Assembly: GCA_015680685.1 (NCBI GenBank)
Contig: MNCI01004895.1
Coordinates: forward strand, 278,099 to 342,098
Direction: 5' to 3'
Source: Gnetum montanum
Lineage: Eukaryota > Streptophyta > Gnetopsida > Gnetales > Gnetaceae
DNA: 64,000 bases
A program made the position numbers and the translations under genes. Below are positions 33,870 to 45,130 of the stretch, one piece after another; position 1 is the first letter of the stretch, and every line of letters begins with the position of its first letter. Below the pieces are notes generated by a model, which had not been told where the DNA came from, made no database searches, and was given only the letters and a program-made list of their open reading frames with translations.

Positions 33870-35540
33870 TTCCTAGGAAATTCTCTGATCCTAGAAGTCC
33901 TCTTATATATTTGAAAATCACTAAGAATGAACCTTGCAAGGCTCTTTTGGATTCAGGTTCTAGTGTTAACTTAATCTTATAAGAAATGTACAAAGCCTAG
34001 AACCTACCTCCAATAAAAAAGAGTAACATACATTTACAGTTGGCCGACCAGTCCATCACTATTCCATTAGGACTAGTGGAGGACATTGTCACCACTATTT
34101 GTGGGTGATTATATCCAACTGACTTCCTAGTGATTCAAGTCAACAACTGTAAGGGGGACTTCCCAATCATAATGGGAAGAGCATGGCTAAGCAAAATTGA
34201 TGTGCACCTAGGAATACGTGATCTTTCCCTAGAAATATCAAAGGAAAATACATTTGGAAAGATCGAGAAGCAAAAAGTTCTATGCATCACATACAATGAC
34301 ACAGGGTGTAATTACATGGAGAAGCCCTAGTTTGTACAACGTTTAACATTGCTTGCATGCAACCAATGTGCACCAATAACTAACATATAAAGATGCCTGT
34401 ATGTAGCAACCACAAGATAGGAAGACACCTAGTGGCTAATAGCTGACGAAGAGAACGATTCAACTATATGCATGGAACCAACTGAGAGCTTGACTTGCAC
34501 CTACATTGATAGCATAGATACATTAGAGCAAGTCCATCACCAACTTCCAAGTCCTAACATCGAAAATATCAACTGGGAGAAGTTGGAAATCCCTAACGAG
34601 TTCAAGAAAAAGCCCCTTGAGTTAAAACCGTTTCCCACTAGTATGAAGCATACATTTCTCAAAAATGGAAAGCTAGTAATCATTAAAGTTAAGTTCACTT
34701 ATCAACAAAAAGAAAGACTACTAAAAATGGTAAATAAATGGTTGAAAGCCTTTGCTTGGTCATATCCCAAATTAATCAGAATAGATCCTAGGATATGCCA
34801 ACATAGGATTTGCACTGACCCCTCCATGAAACCTCGATGAGAACCATAGAGGCAACTAAACCCAAAGCTTAAGCAAGTGGTTAAAGAAGAAATTGTACAA
34901 CTTCTAAAAGCTAGGTTCATCTATCCTATTTTTGATAGTCATTGTGGTTAGTCCATTAGTCATTGTGCCCAAAAAGGAAGGTAAATGGAGGATGTGTATA
35001 GACTTTAGGCTACTGAACATGGCATCATCTAAAGGCCACTTTCCATTACCATTCGTCGACCAAGTCCTAGATACCATTGCAGGGCATTGCTACTATAATT
35101 TTCTTAATGGCTATAGTGGATATAATCAAATTAAAATAGAACTAAAAGACCAAGCTAAGACTATGTTCACAAGTCCTTGGGGGACATTTTCATATAAGAA
35201 GATGTCGTTTGGCTTGTGCAATGGACCAACAATGTTTTAACATTTGGTTCTAAGTATCTTTCAGCAGCAAATAAGAAATGGTGTGGAGATCTTTATGGAC
35301 AATTTCTCTACCTATGGAGCAGACTTTGAACAAGCAGTGGACCAATTAGAGCAAGTACTAAAATGATGTGTAGAAATCAACTTAAGGCTCAATTGACAAA
35401 AAAGCCATTTAATGGTCCAAGAATGCATTCTATTAGGGCACAAGATTTCACAAACAGGGATAGAAGTAGATCCTAAAAAGATTAAGATCATCCAAGGAAT
35501 CAATTAACAACCTAAAACTGTAAAAGACATCCGATCATTC
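33870..35540 (+). pseudogene. Element C pol, first part: protease and reverse transcriptase
   Basis: Protease active site CKALLDSGSSVNLIL is encoded near 33937-33980, a canonical Asp-Ser-Gly. The motif PIIMGRAWLSKIDVHLG follows near 34165. Reverse transcriptase starts near 34870 (VVKEEIVQLLKARFIYP), then a frameshift, then WRMCIDFRLLN (near 34986), FPLPFVDQVLD, YYNFLNGYSGYNQI (first catalytic Asp is Asn) and MFTSPWGTFSY. The YxDD position reads FMDN at 35292-35303, so a second catalytic Asp is also lost. The frame is cut at 35540 by the nested insertion and resumes at 38216. Confidence 0.85.
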
Positions 35541-35643
35541 TGTTGGCGACTGTTTGGGACGCGACCGCCAACGAGTGTCCTCGAACAAGATTTAGGTGCC
35601 TGCTGGTCTCTGGCAACACCAAGGCCCAGATACCTCCAAATAA

Positions 35644-36268
35644 NNNNNNNNNNNNNNNNNNNNNNNNNNNNNNNNNNNNNNNNNNNNNNNNNNNNNNNNN
35701 NNNNNNNNNNNNNNNNNNNNNNNNNNNNNNNNNNNNNNNNNNNNNNNNNNNNNNNNNNNNNNNNNNNNNNNNNNNNNNNNNNNNNNNNNNNNNNNNNNNN
35801 NNNNNNNNNNNNNNNNNNNNNNNNNNNNNNNNNNNNNNNNNNNNNNNNNNNNNNNNNNNNNNNNNNNNNNNNNNNNNNNNNNNNNNNNNNNNNNNNNNNN
35901 NNNNNNNNNNNNNNNNNNNNNNNNNNNNNNNNNNNNNNNNNNNNNNNNNNNNNNNNNNNNNNNNNNNNNNNNNNNNNNNNNNNNNNNNNNNNNNNNNNNN
36001 NNNNNNNNNNNNNNNNNNNNNNNNNNNNNNNNNNNNNNNNNNNNNNNNNNNNNNNNNNNNNNNNNNNNNNNNNNNNNNNNNNNNNNNNNNNNNNNNNNNN
36101 NNNNNNNNNNNNNNNNNNNNNNNNNNNNNNNNNNNNNNNNNNNNNNNNNNNNNNNNNNNNNNNNNNNNNNNNNNNNNNNNNNNNNNNNNNNNNNNNNNNN
36201 NNNNNNNNNNNNNNNNNNNNNNNNNNNNNNNNNNNNNNNNNNNNNNNNNNNNNNNNNNNNNNNNNNNN
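35644..36268. other. Assembly gap (625 N)
   Basis: Run of N. No sequence can be read. Confidence 0.99.
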
Positions 36269-36468
36269 AGGACCATGACAAAGAGGCTGAAATCTTTATT
36301 CTAGCAAGCCATCTTGCAAACAATCTTTCACAATTTCTTCTTTACAAAATGCTCTTCTCCCAAGACTCAAAGTGTCTCCAAGTGAGAGCCCAAGTGATCC
36401 CAATGTCTTCTCAAAAGTGTGATGTATGTGACCCCAATGTGATAATCTTCTTCTTTGACCCTTGAAGC

Positions 36469-36480
36469 CTTTTTATAGGG
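36469..36480 (-). promoter_or_regulatory. TATA box of the nested insertion
   Basis: The minus strand reads CCCTATAAAAAGGC, followed about 180 bp downstream by AATAAAG. Confidence 0.5.
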
Positions 36481-37170
36481 TTCTAAGGTAGGTAGGGAAG
36501 TTACATATTTAAAAATATCTCACCTAACTTCTCTCCCAAGTAACTTGGCCAACCCATTAGGAAATTACTTGTCCAACAAGTTAGGAGGTTACTTGCCCAA
36601 CAAGTTAGGTAAGTTACAACAATATTGGGTGGTTTCAACCACAAAAGAGATAAGGAAGTTGACAAGTGGCCTTGGTAGTTAAAATACAATCTTAAAGATA
36701 CATAGGGATACAAGCTATAATACTTCATACATATATATCCATTGGAGTTTGCTTCTTCCAAATGAGATGTCAAGTCTTCTAAGTGATGTATAGGTAAGTT
36801 GCAATTTCCAAATATCCCAAAAATATCTCAAAAATATCTCTCCTAACTTTTCTCTCAAGTAACCTGACTAACCAATTAGAAGATTACTTTCCCAACAAGC
36901 TAGGAGAAAGTTACAACAATTTTAGATAGTTATGAAAAGAAAATCTGCAACTGACAAGTGTTTACATCATATATGATATTGGGTAAATATCCTCAAGAAT
37001 TTGGTCTTTGAATATAATTTTAATATATAGGTAAGTATCCAGCATTTATATTCAATAATTATCTTTGAGGCTTACGTTTCATTTTTTTTAAGAAATATAA
37101 TCAGTTATAAAATTAACTTTATGGGATGGAAAATACATTTCAAATGTAAATGGTTTTCTAACGCGGCTAA

Positions 37171-37386
37171 TCACGTTGCTTTGATGGCCTCTTCTGTGTG
37201 CAGCTTTCTCCCTCGATTTGTGCTATTTCTCTCCACCGAACTGCTTCGTTCGTTATTTTGCTGCCACCGCTCTGCCTTGGATTGGCTTGAGGTCATGATT
37301 GCCGTCGTCGTTGGTTTGTTATTGACGTCGCTGGAACCCTGCCGCTGCTCTGCTGCTGCCATCTCCACGTCTTCTACATCCGCCAT
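37171..37386 (-). CDS. Possible captured host exon start
   Basis: The minus-strand ATG at 37386 sits in the context GCCATGGCGGATG, a strong plant start. It opens a 71-codon frame: MADVEDVEMAAAEQRQGSSD, then Thr/Ser-rich and Arg/Asn-rich sequence, to a TGA or TAA near 37171. The surrounding 37130-37450 is GC- and CpG-rich compared with everything around it. This looks like the first exon of a host gene carried inside the insertion, but a chance frame in LTR sequence cannot be excluded. No domain is recognised. Confidence 0.3.
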   Translation of the reverse strand: MADVEDVEMAAAEQRQGSSDVNNKPTTTAIMTSSQSKAERWQQNNERSSSVERNSTNRGRKLHTEEAIKAT

Positions 37387-38215
37387 GGCTAGGTGTCATC
37401 TATTGAACCCCCACAAACATGATTGCAGTTGGAACAGCTTCTACGCGTAGCTTGGCATCAGTTACTAATTTACTCATATTAACGGTGAAATGACTTGAAT
37501 CTGTGAACCCTTGGCAATGGTGTCTTGCCCCTATTTGTGGACATCGTCCAAGTCCGACGCATTTGTATTTTTGTTTTGTAGTTTTTGCTGGTAACCGTCC
37601 AGAATCACAGGCATAGGCGTAGGCATGGCAACCGGCTGCGTTCTAATCCTGCTTCATTCGTCTTCAGTAGTCTCTGGCCAAGAAATTAGGCTCACTGTGG
37701 AAATAGAATAAAGAAACCCTTCGCAGCAAGTGTTTGACAAAATTCTGAAAGGAATATGAAGTGATTTCTGGCATTTTCTTGACAAAATTTTAGCGGCAAG
37801 CAGCACTGCGTTTTTGTTGCCATATTGATACTACGTTTTTTTTTAAATTTGTGCTTAACCCTGTCTCTGAAAGTATTTAGTAACTATTTCTTCTTAACAC
37901 AGAACCTATTTTCTCTGTTCTTTGGCTTCTATCAAAGCAGGACCAACATCATTCTTGAATAATATTCATCCTTGATATATTTGTGTGGCCAGGCCCTGTA
38001 TATTCCATGTCTGCCATCTTTACTGAACCAGTCTAAGTTTGGTTGAATGTAATATGCTGAGATATTACATTCTTTTCCCAATGTAAGGTTAAATTAAATA
38101 TGTTTTTTATCACCATAAAACTCATCCGAATTTTAACACCTATTTTATTTTTATTCTTCTTAAGTAAACTGAAACTCCTGCTCCATGTAGTGGCTGGAAA
38201 TGTGCCAACACATTC

Positions 38216-40170
38216 CTTGGACATGCTGGCTATTATAGATGCTTTTTAAACAAATTTTCAAGAATTTTAAAATCTTTGGTAGAACTAACAAAGAAGGAAG
38301 TACCTTTTGAATGGACCAAGGAATGCGAGCTAGCCTTACAAACCTTAAAATAGAAGCTTGTAGAAACGCCTATTCTACAAGCTCTTGACTAGTCCAAACC
38401 ATTCCACATAATGACTGATGTGTCCAAATTTTCCTTAGGAGTTGTACTTATACAATTATATGACCAAAAATTTCCCTCTTATATCCACTATGCAAGTCGA
38501 AGTATCACTGGTGCACAACTCAATTACAACACAATGGAAAAAGAGTTTATGGCTATGGTGTTTGCACTAGAAAAATTTACGCACTATGTATTAGGCTATA
38601 AGATATTTGTACATACGGATCATAGTGCAATTTGGTTCCTAATGAATAAACCAATGGTGAGCCCTTGCATCATATGATGGCTCATGATCTTACAAGAGTT
38701 CGATCTTATGATGATCAATTGTAAATGCGTTGATAATGTTGTTGCTGATCATTTATTTCGGTTGTGATGGGACAACAAAGAGGATGAATATTCAAATTCT
38801 GACCATTTCCCTAATGAACTCCTCTTTGCAGGTGTGATAAACAATCACTTACCCATTGATACAAATTGGTATAGTAGCATTCTCACTTATCTACTTACAC
38901 AAGAGACACCACAAGGGTTAGACATTAAAAAGAAACAACAGTTTCTTCACTAAGCCAAATATTTTATGGAAATCAATGGACACCTTTATAAGTATGTTCT
39001 GATGGCTTGGTTCAATGGTGTGTTCCCGATGTAGATCAATTCCAAGTTCTCCAAGATGCTCATGAGGGCCCTTTTGGGATTCATTACGTGGGAAGATGAA
39101 CAACCATAAAAATCTTGCTTGTAGGATATTATTAGCCTACATTGTTCTGAGATGCTCATCATTTCATCCAATCTTGTGAGTGCTACCAACGTGATGGGGG
39201 AATGATTGCTAGAATGGAGGATTTGCAATAATGGATTCAATCTTTAGAACCCTTCAACATATAGGAAATTGATTTTATGGGGCCTATTACACTGATGTCC
39301 AATGGAAAAGCCTACATTGTTGTTGCTATTGACTATTTTACCAAGTGGACAGAAGCAACCATTGTTACGGATTGTACATCATCTACCGCTGCATGATTTG
39401 TTCAACAACAAATCGTAAATAGGTTTGGTGTGCCTTGTGCACTTATTTTTGACAATGGTACACACTTTACAGGTTCAACTTTTTGAAAGTTAATGCAATT
39501 CTTAAGAGTTGAGCACAAACTAAATACACCATATCATTCACAAGAGAATGGTCTTGAGGAGGTTACCAATAGGGAGATCACAAAAATATTGACATGAACC
39601 CTTAGCAAGTATAGGAGAGATTGGAGCACCAAACTGAATGATGCTCTCTAGGCATATGGTTCCACATGGAAACTTCCTATAGGCTACTCTCCCTATGAGT
39701 TAGTTTACGATAAACTTTTGATACTTCCTATTTAAGAAAAGCTCTATACACTATCCATAGCATGTGACCTTAATCTTGACCTCAATCTAGCACAAAAAGA
39801 ACAGCTAATGAAGCTTAACTTGTTAGATGAAAATCAATTAGTCGCCATGTCATCTAACGAACTACATAAGGCCTTTAACAAACAACTTCATGACCTAAGG
39901 ATTAGGACGGTCAAATACCAACAAGGAGATAAGGTTCTTTATTGAAATGCCACACATGTACCCCAACGAACTAAATTTCAAATGTTGTTGAAAGGACCTT
40001 ATATCATTCATGAAACTTTTCCTTCAAGGGCCATGATGATCTACAAACCTAAAAGTCCGAATTAGAAGTTATTGGTCAACATCTAGCAAACCAAACCCTT
40101 CCATGAGCCTAAAATAGCTAGTACTAATACTGCCTCTGTTGGTGGACAACCTTGCTCATTATTTTTGATC
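38216..40170 (+). pseudogene. Element C pol, second part: RNase H and integrase
   Basis: Continues the reverse transcriptase thumb (GHAGYYRCFLNKFSRILK), then RNase H at 38411-38677: the first residues MTDVSKFSLGVVLIQ match the usual TDAS.yAlGavL with Asp kept, then YIHYASRSITGAQLNY, MEKEFMAMVFAL and VHTDHSAIWFLM. Integrase follows with a zinc-binding region (near 39140-39200) and catalytic core: Asp in IDYFTKWTEA (39326), Asp in FDNGTHFTG (39450), Glu in ENGLEEVTNREI (39541). The C-terminal GPYIIHETFPS motif lies near 39988. Several stops (for example after SSTAA and TF) disable it. Confidence 0.85.
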
Positions 40171-42048
40171 TCCTCCTTCCAACTCAGTCATGGGGGAGAT
40201 GGCCACCAATGCTAACCATTCTAAGCTCTCAATTCTTTCGCTTTTACACATTTTTGTTTTACACAGCTTTTCATCTTTACTTATTTTTTTTTACACCATC
40301 GTTAACATTTTTATTGTTTCTTTATTTGATTTATTTTTATTCATCACATAATAAGTGCTTACGATGGTGGGTTGTATTATAATAAGTGTTGATTGCTAAT
40401 GTTTGGTTTTTATCTTTGACTTTTAGTGTTGATGCTAAGATATGGTTTGTTTTGATAAAACAGGTAATGAGTTCACGTCACCCAATTATCCATGAAACTC
40501 TATGGTCTCCTTTATTTTGGAGATGTACTGTTCCTTTTCTAAGAAAACTTATTAATTAATTGATGCCTTAGTACTCTTTGAACCAAGGAAAGATTCAAAT
40601 GGATGGAAAAGAGTGTGACCTCAAGGGGATTTGATGCATTTGTGCCGGCTATTCTCTTGGGTACCTGGATGTTTTTCATATGTTTTCTGCCATCCTACTC
40701 TTGACCAAATCTCAAGGAGTTGACTAAATCAAATAAGTCTTTGCATGGTGTCGTTCTCACATTAAAAAGAAAACTAGTGAGAATTCAAAGCACACCCCTT
40801 AGACATAATAAAGAAACATGGGCTACAAGCACTAGTTATGGCACTAGAAAGACAAGTTACCCATGCTTGAAGGTTCCCTCTAACTAAGGCCCTTTCTCAC
40901 TTCTTGCTTCTTTTCTTGTTGAGATGGTGGTGGCTCTATGGATGCATTCTTGTTACTTCGGGAGGATGGGTTAGTTAAGTGTATTGATTCGAGGTCACTG
41001 GATGTGGATAGTTGAATCTAGATTTGGACAAAATTTTATTAAGTCACCTTAACCACATATTACACATAGGACTTTACACAACCTAAATTTTTGGGATTCC
41101 ATTCCATTCTCTCCTCTCTTTCCATATTGCTTTCCACATTCCACCTCATTGNCATACTTGTGGATAAGCTTTTAACTATTGTTTCCATATGTCATTTTGA
41201 GAGGCTATGGACTCTTTGGTTTGTAGGTCTATCAGGGCATTCAAGGCATGAGCTTGCTTTGGGAAGGACCCACTGGCATTCCTTTTTTGTGCAATTGTTA
41301 AGCTCTTTCCCTTCAAAACTTCTCGCAATCAACTATTTCTCATTCACCCCATCAATGACATCCATTTTTTGCTTTTGTTTTATTGGATTCACCATTTTTT
41401 TTCCTCATATGCTTCTTCTTCTTTAAAATTTTTTCACTCTATTGCTACTGGAGGTTTGATCTTAGTTGTGGGGGCCCTGTCACAAAATTTTCCATTTCAT
41501 AATTATCTTACCCCTACACCTTGGGTAGTTATCAATCATAAACCTCTCACCTAGTATCTTCCATACCCATAACCTAGCCAATGTACTTTATATTGAGGCA
41601 AGGTATCAGCTGCATTAGGTTTTATCTACCCTTGCTAATCTATGAGTGTGTTGTGTGTGCAGATGGTGATTACACGAACAATGGGCTGGGATAAGAGGGA
41701 GCACTCAGGATGAACTGGAGCTGGAGAGTTTACGCAAGGAACAAGTTTGGACATGTAGCTATGGATGAACAATGGTGTGCATAGTTTGGACATTAGTAGC
41801 AACGCACCTCATTCTCTCTCTCTCTCTCCCTCTAAGTTGTCGAATGAGGGCTTAGATGTCATATATGTACAGTGTTCACCACAATGGGCATGAACACAAA
41901 TGTTGTAATATATTTGTCGATTCATTCCTCAGGCACTCTAAGTCTATCATCCCATGTCATCATTAGTTGTCATTCAATCAATAATCTCATACCTTCCCAA
42001 TATTATGTAAGGAACTTGAGGATGATTTTTCATTCATTCATGGGGGTA
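40171..42048 (+). other. Element C 3' non-coding region
   Basis: Contains the conserved block at 40815-40895, a (TC)n run at 41813-41832 and the polypurine end TGGGGGTA at 42041-42048. It lacks the post-integrase ORF seen in B and D. A short ATG-initiated string (MVITRTMGW) at 41663 resembles the MVATR start in D and may be a remnant. Single N at 41152. Confidence 0.6.
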
Positions 42049-42880
42049 TGATGAGCTACAATATCACATCCATGATACCGAGTATGTGATATCAGATCCT
42101 ACCATGTGATATCGAACATTTGATATTGGGACTCATCTTGTTGTCTATAAATAAGAGGCAGGCACACTTGGTTTGGTAGCTAGTTCATAGTCCCTTACCT
42201 GAACTCTTGTAGTTTCTCCCTCTCAAAGTTAGAATTATTTTTGAGTGCTCGCAGTAGGAGTCATAAAGCAAATAGATCTTTATTCAAGAATTGTGTACCT
42301 ATGCACACCTTGTGTCTAAAAATAAAGATGAACTTTATGATAAACCTTGCAATATTCAGAATAGCTTATCTCTTACCGTTAATGCTATTTACAGTTTTTT
42401 AATGCTTTCATTAGTTAATTAATGTTGCTTTTATTGTTTTTTTAATTTTCACAAGTAAGCACACTTAGTATGACCACTTTGAGCATGTGTGGAACACTTG
42501 TTAAACCAGTAACGGTTAGCGTTTCGTAATCCCAGTGATGTTGCACTCGTTCAGGATGTGTACGGAAAGTGAGAAAGTATGTTGGTGTTATGACTAGTTA
42601 GGACCTAGCTATTTAGTTAATTTAAATTAGTTATTTAATTAATTCACTTCTTCCCTCTTTAGCATTGGGACATAAAACATAAAAAGGCATAAAACTCATA
42701 TACCTCAAGTTTCCTGAACCAGACAATCGTGCCATACGAGTAAGCTTGGGAAGGCAACAATCACCTAACCCATCCTTGTTTTGTAAAGGTGCATAAGCAC
42801 TTGGTCCTTGGAGTTCAACCGGATCACACGTAATGCTTGTATTCGTATGGTTGAATGTAGGGGTACCTCACCACTCATCA
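42049..42880 (+). repeat. Element C 3' LTR
   Basis: TGATGAGCT ... CCACTCATCA, 832 bp. TATA (GTCTATAAATAAG) at 42144-42152 and an AATAAAGATG signal near 42317. It differs from the 5' LTR at many transitions. Confidence 0.9.
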
Positions 42881-43280
42881 AATATCTTCCCACTACTATC
42901 ATTGCATACAATTTTTTCCCAAATATCTTTCATCCAAATTTGAGTTTTTCTCATCCAAGTGTTGAAAAATTAGTGTGATCATCCTCCCATCACTCTCATT
43001 CAATATAGATTTCACTCAAATTTAAATTTTTCTTACCAAAATGTTTTTTTGCCAAAATTTGAATTTTCCTATCCAAGGATTTACAAATTAGTATGGATAT
43101 CCTTCTACCACTCTCCTTTCCAATGGATTTTCCTCTCATCCAAAAATATAGATTTCAATGAAATTTAAATTTTTATGTACAAATGTCTTTCATCAAAATT
43201 TAAGTTTTTCTACCCGAGTATCCACAAAATAGAGTTAACATCCTCCTACTAGTGTCCTTCCAAATCAATTGGCCCCTTGT
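42881..43280. repeat. Degenerate tandem array, right part
   Basis: Units of roughly 115-145 bp built on 'ccacaaattagtatggatat', 'cctcccactactctccttcc', 'caaatttgaatttttc' and 'ccaaaatgtctttcat'. The phase of the array is restored if element C and one AATAT are removed. Confidence 0.7.
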
Positions 43281-44080
43281 CCAAAATTATTTGGAATTGG
43301 TAATTGGAGTAGTTAAGATGAAATTTTGGAAGAATTTTTTGAAATTTATTATTATTTTGAAAATAATTTGAAAATAAAATGTGATAAAATACTATAGTTA
43401 TGATCACATTTTTCTCAATATATAATAGGAAGTGCACATATTTAAGATGCCCCCATCTACATGTAGTAGTGAGATGTTCCTTTGTAGGTCAGTCCTCACA
43501 AAAATTAGTGTTTTTAGATAATCCTTTTTAACCAAATATTTTTTCCAATTTCTATCATATTAAAATCATTTTGTATAAAAATAATATTGAAACTAAAATT
43601 GAAGTTTTTATTATGTTTGAGACCAAGATATTGAGATTCCATATAATTTATTTTTATTATTACGCTAAGATTCTACAAAATTGTTGTAATGTTGAGATTA
43701 TTTTGTATTAAAATAATATAGAATTTATGGTCCTTGGTATTCCTTAATAGGCCCCACATCATAAGATTAAGGATTAGAATGGATTTCCTACCTTGAATTT
43801 GATTTTATAAATTTCCATGTGGCTATGGATGAAGCCAAGATCTTGACACTAAGTAGTTGAATCTAATGCTATGTAATAGGACATACTTAATATCTTGCCT
43901 TTCCAAATATGAATCATGATTGGTCATCACTCATATATTTTGAGATTTGAACCATAATTTATTATTTAGAATATTAGCAATGAGGCTATTGCCAAGGCTC
44001 AATGAAACATCATCATCATTTATCTATAGTATACTATAAATTAAAAAATGTATCATGACTTAAAGCCATAGTGTTCATCC
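43281..44080. other. AT-rich spacer
   Basis: No gene or RNA recognised. Short inverted A/T stretches only. Confidence 0.5.
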
Positions 44081-44084
44081 TATT

Positions 44085-44165
44085 AAGAGGAGTCTTAGGA
44101 GGGTTGGTAGATTAGCAAAATCCAAACCCCTTTGAGTGGTTGCACCCAAGATTAAACCAAGAAAA
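44085..44165 (-). repeat. SINE-like piece
   Basis: The minus strand reads 'taatcttgggtgcaaccact' then 'caaaggggtttgg', matching the tail of the piece at 30495-30600. Low certainty. Confidence 0.3.
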
Positions 44166-44519
44166 ATTTTATGAATCTAAGGATTTTGATTAAACCTTGA
44201 TCTAACTAGCTTTTAAAATAGTCATTTTAGAGCATAAAGGAAATAAGATAATGTAGTACAATAAAATTCCTTATAGTTTGTATTAATAGTGAAATAAAAT
44301 TAAATATAAGAAACTAAAGTAACTAATAAAAAGTAAATACAAAAAATAAAATAAATTACATAATAAAAAAAGTCTATTTAGAAACAATGCACATTACACT
44401 AATTTAGTCTTAAACAAACTACTAAAAAAGAAAATGAAAGCTTATTACATTCATAGCTCCTTTCAATCTAATAGATAGTAGAAATACACGTATCATGAGT
44501 TTCAAAACCATCATCATCA

Positions 44520-45130
44520 TTATCCTAGTCTTGTTCTAACAAAATTGGGTTGGTTATATGAGTTCTTTTTCACCATTCATCTCTATGAAGAGCTAGATCT
44601 TTGTTTATTTGTAATATCTCCAAATCCTTTTTAATTTTATTTTCATGTCTTTTTTCATCTTTTTTTTGGTAGCTTTCCTGAAATAATAATGTAGAAACCT
44701 TATTTTATACGTTCATTATCTTATCTTTCTTTGCACATGTTAGAATCATCTAAGAAATTTTTCATGGAAGTTATCAAAAGTAGAAGCTACTCCAAACCTT
44801 CCTTAAATGTTTGTATTGTGTAGTTTATCTCTTCAAGTACTATTTAACATCCCTCTAAGTATTCATATTTCTACCACATGAACTTGTTATTCATGCCTCT
44901 TTTGTATTTCCCAACATTTAGCACCATATAATATTTCAAACTTTATCATTATCTTATAAGATTTTCCCTTCAGTTTTATTGGGATTTTTTTATCACATAC
45001 AACACTGCTAACCTATCTCTATTTGGACCATCCTACCTCAATCCTATTACTTATATCTTTCTTAGTTTCACCATTTAATTGGAGTAGGGATCCTAAGTAG
45101 TGAAACTATTTGCATTGAGGGACTTTTTGG
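44520..45130 (-). pseudogene. LINE (non-LTR) reverse-transcriptase C-terminal fragment
   Basis: Read leftward from 45130: HYLGSLLQLNGETKKDI, NRIEVGWSK, VVCDKKIPIKLKGKSYKI, ILYGAKCWEIQKRHE. This is the characteristic C-terminal segment of plant LINE polymerases ('F.YLGS..Q..G....D...RI..GW.KW', 'P.KLKGKFYRT..RP..LYG.ECW'). It continues to KKDLEILQINKDLALHRDEW near 44580, the usual end of these proteins. Stops and frame changes show it is dead. The 5' part of the LINE is not seen, as expected from 5' truncation. Confidence 0.8.

Larger units (their letters stand above)
35541..38210 (-). mobile_element. Nested LTR-type insertion in element C (possible solo LTR)
   Basis: Ends TGTTGGC...GCCAACA, flanked by CATTC at 35536-35540 and 38211-38215, interrupting the reverse transcriptase. 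TG...CA ends and a 5-bp duplication fit an LTR insertion. The minus strand has CCCTATAAAAAGG at 36469-36480 and AATAAAGATT at 36300-36291, in the right order and spacing for a promoter and polyadenylation signal. That suggests one large minus-strand LTR. A 625-bp N gap (35644-36268) could hide internal sequence, so a full short element is also possible. CpG content is higher than in C, so it is younger. Confidence 0.7.
30718..42880 (+). mobile_element. Element C: full-length Ty3/gypsy LTR retrotransposon with a nested insertion
   Basis: LTRs 30718-31471 and 42049-42880, with target duplication AATAT at 30713-30717 and 42881-42885. The total is 12.16 kb, of which 2.67 kb is a later insertion (35541-38210) in the reverse transcriptase. 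Without it the element is about 9.5 kb, some 3 kb shorter than B and D because it has no post-integrase ORF. Confidence 0.9.

Noticed and set aside
35512-36323. Long frames spanning the N gap
   Set aside because: They are open only because N codons cannot be stops. No real residues support them.
41813-41832. (TC)n run as a promoter or regulatory element
   Set aside because: A simple microsatellite in element 3' sequence; nothing ties it to a gene.
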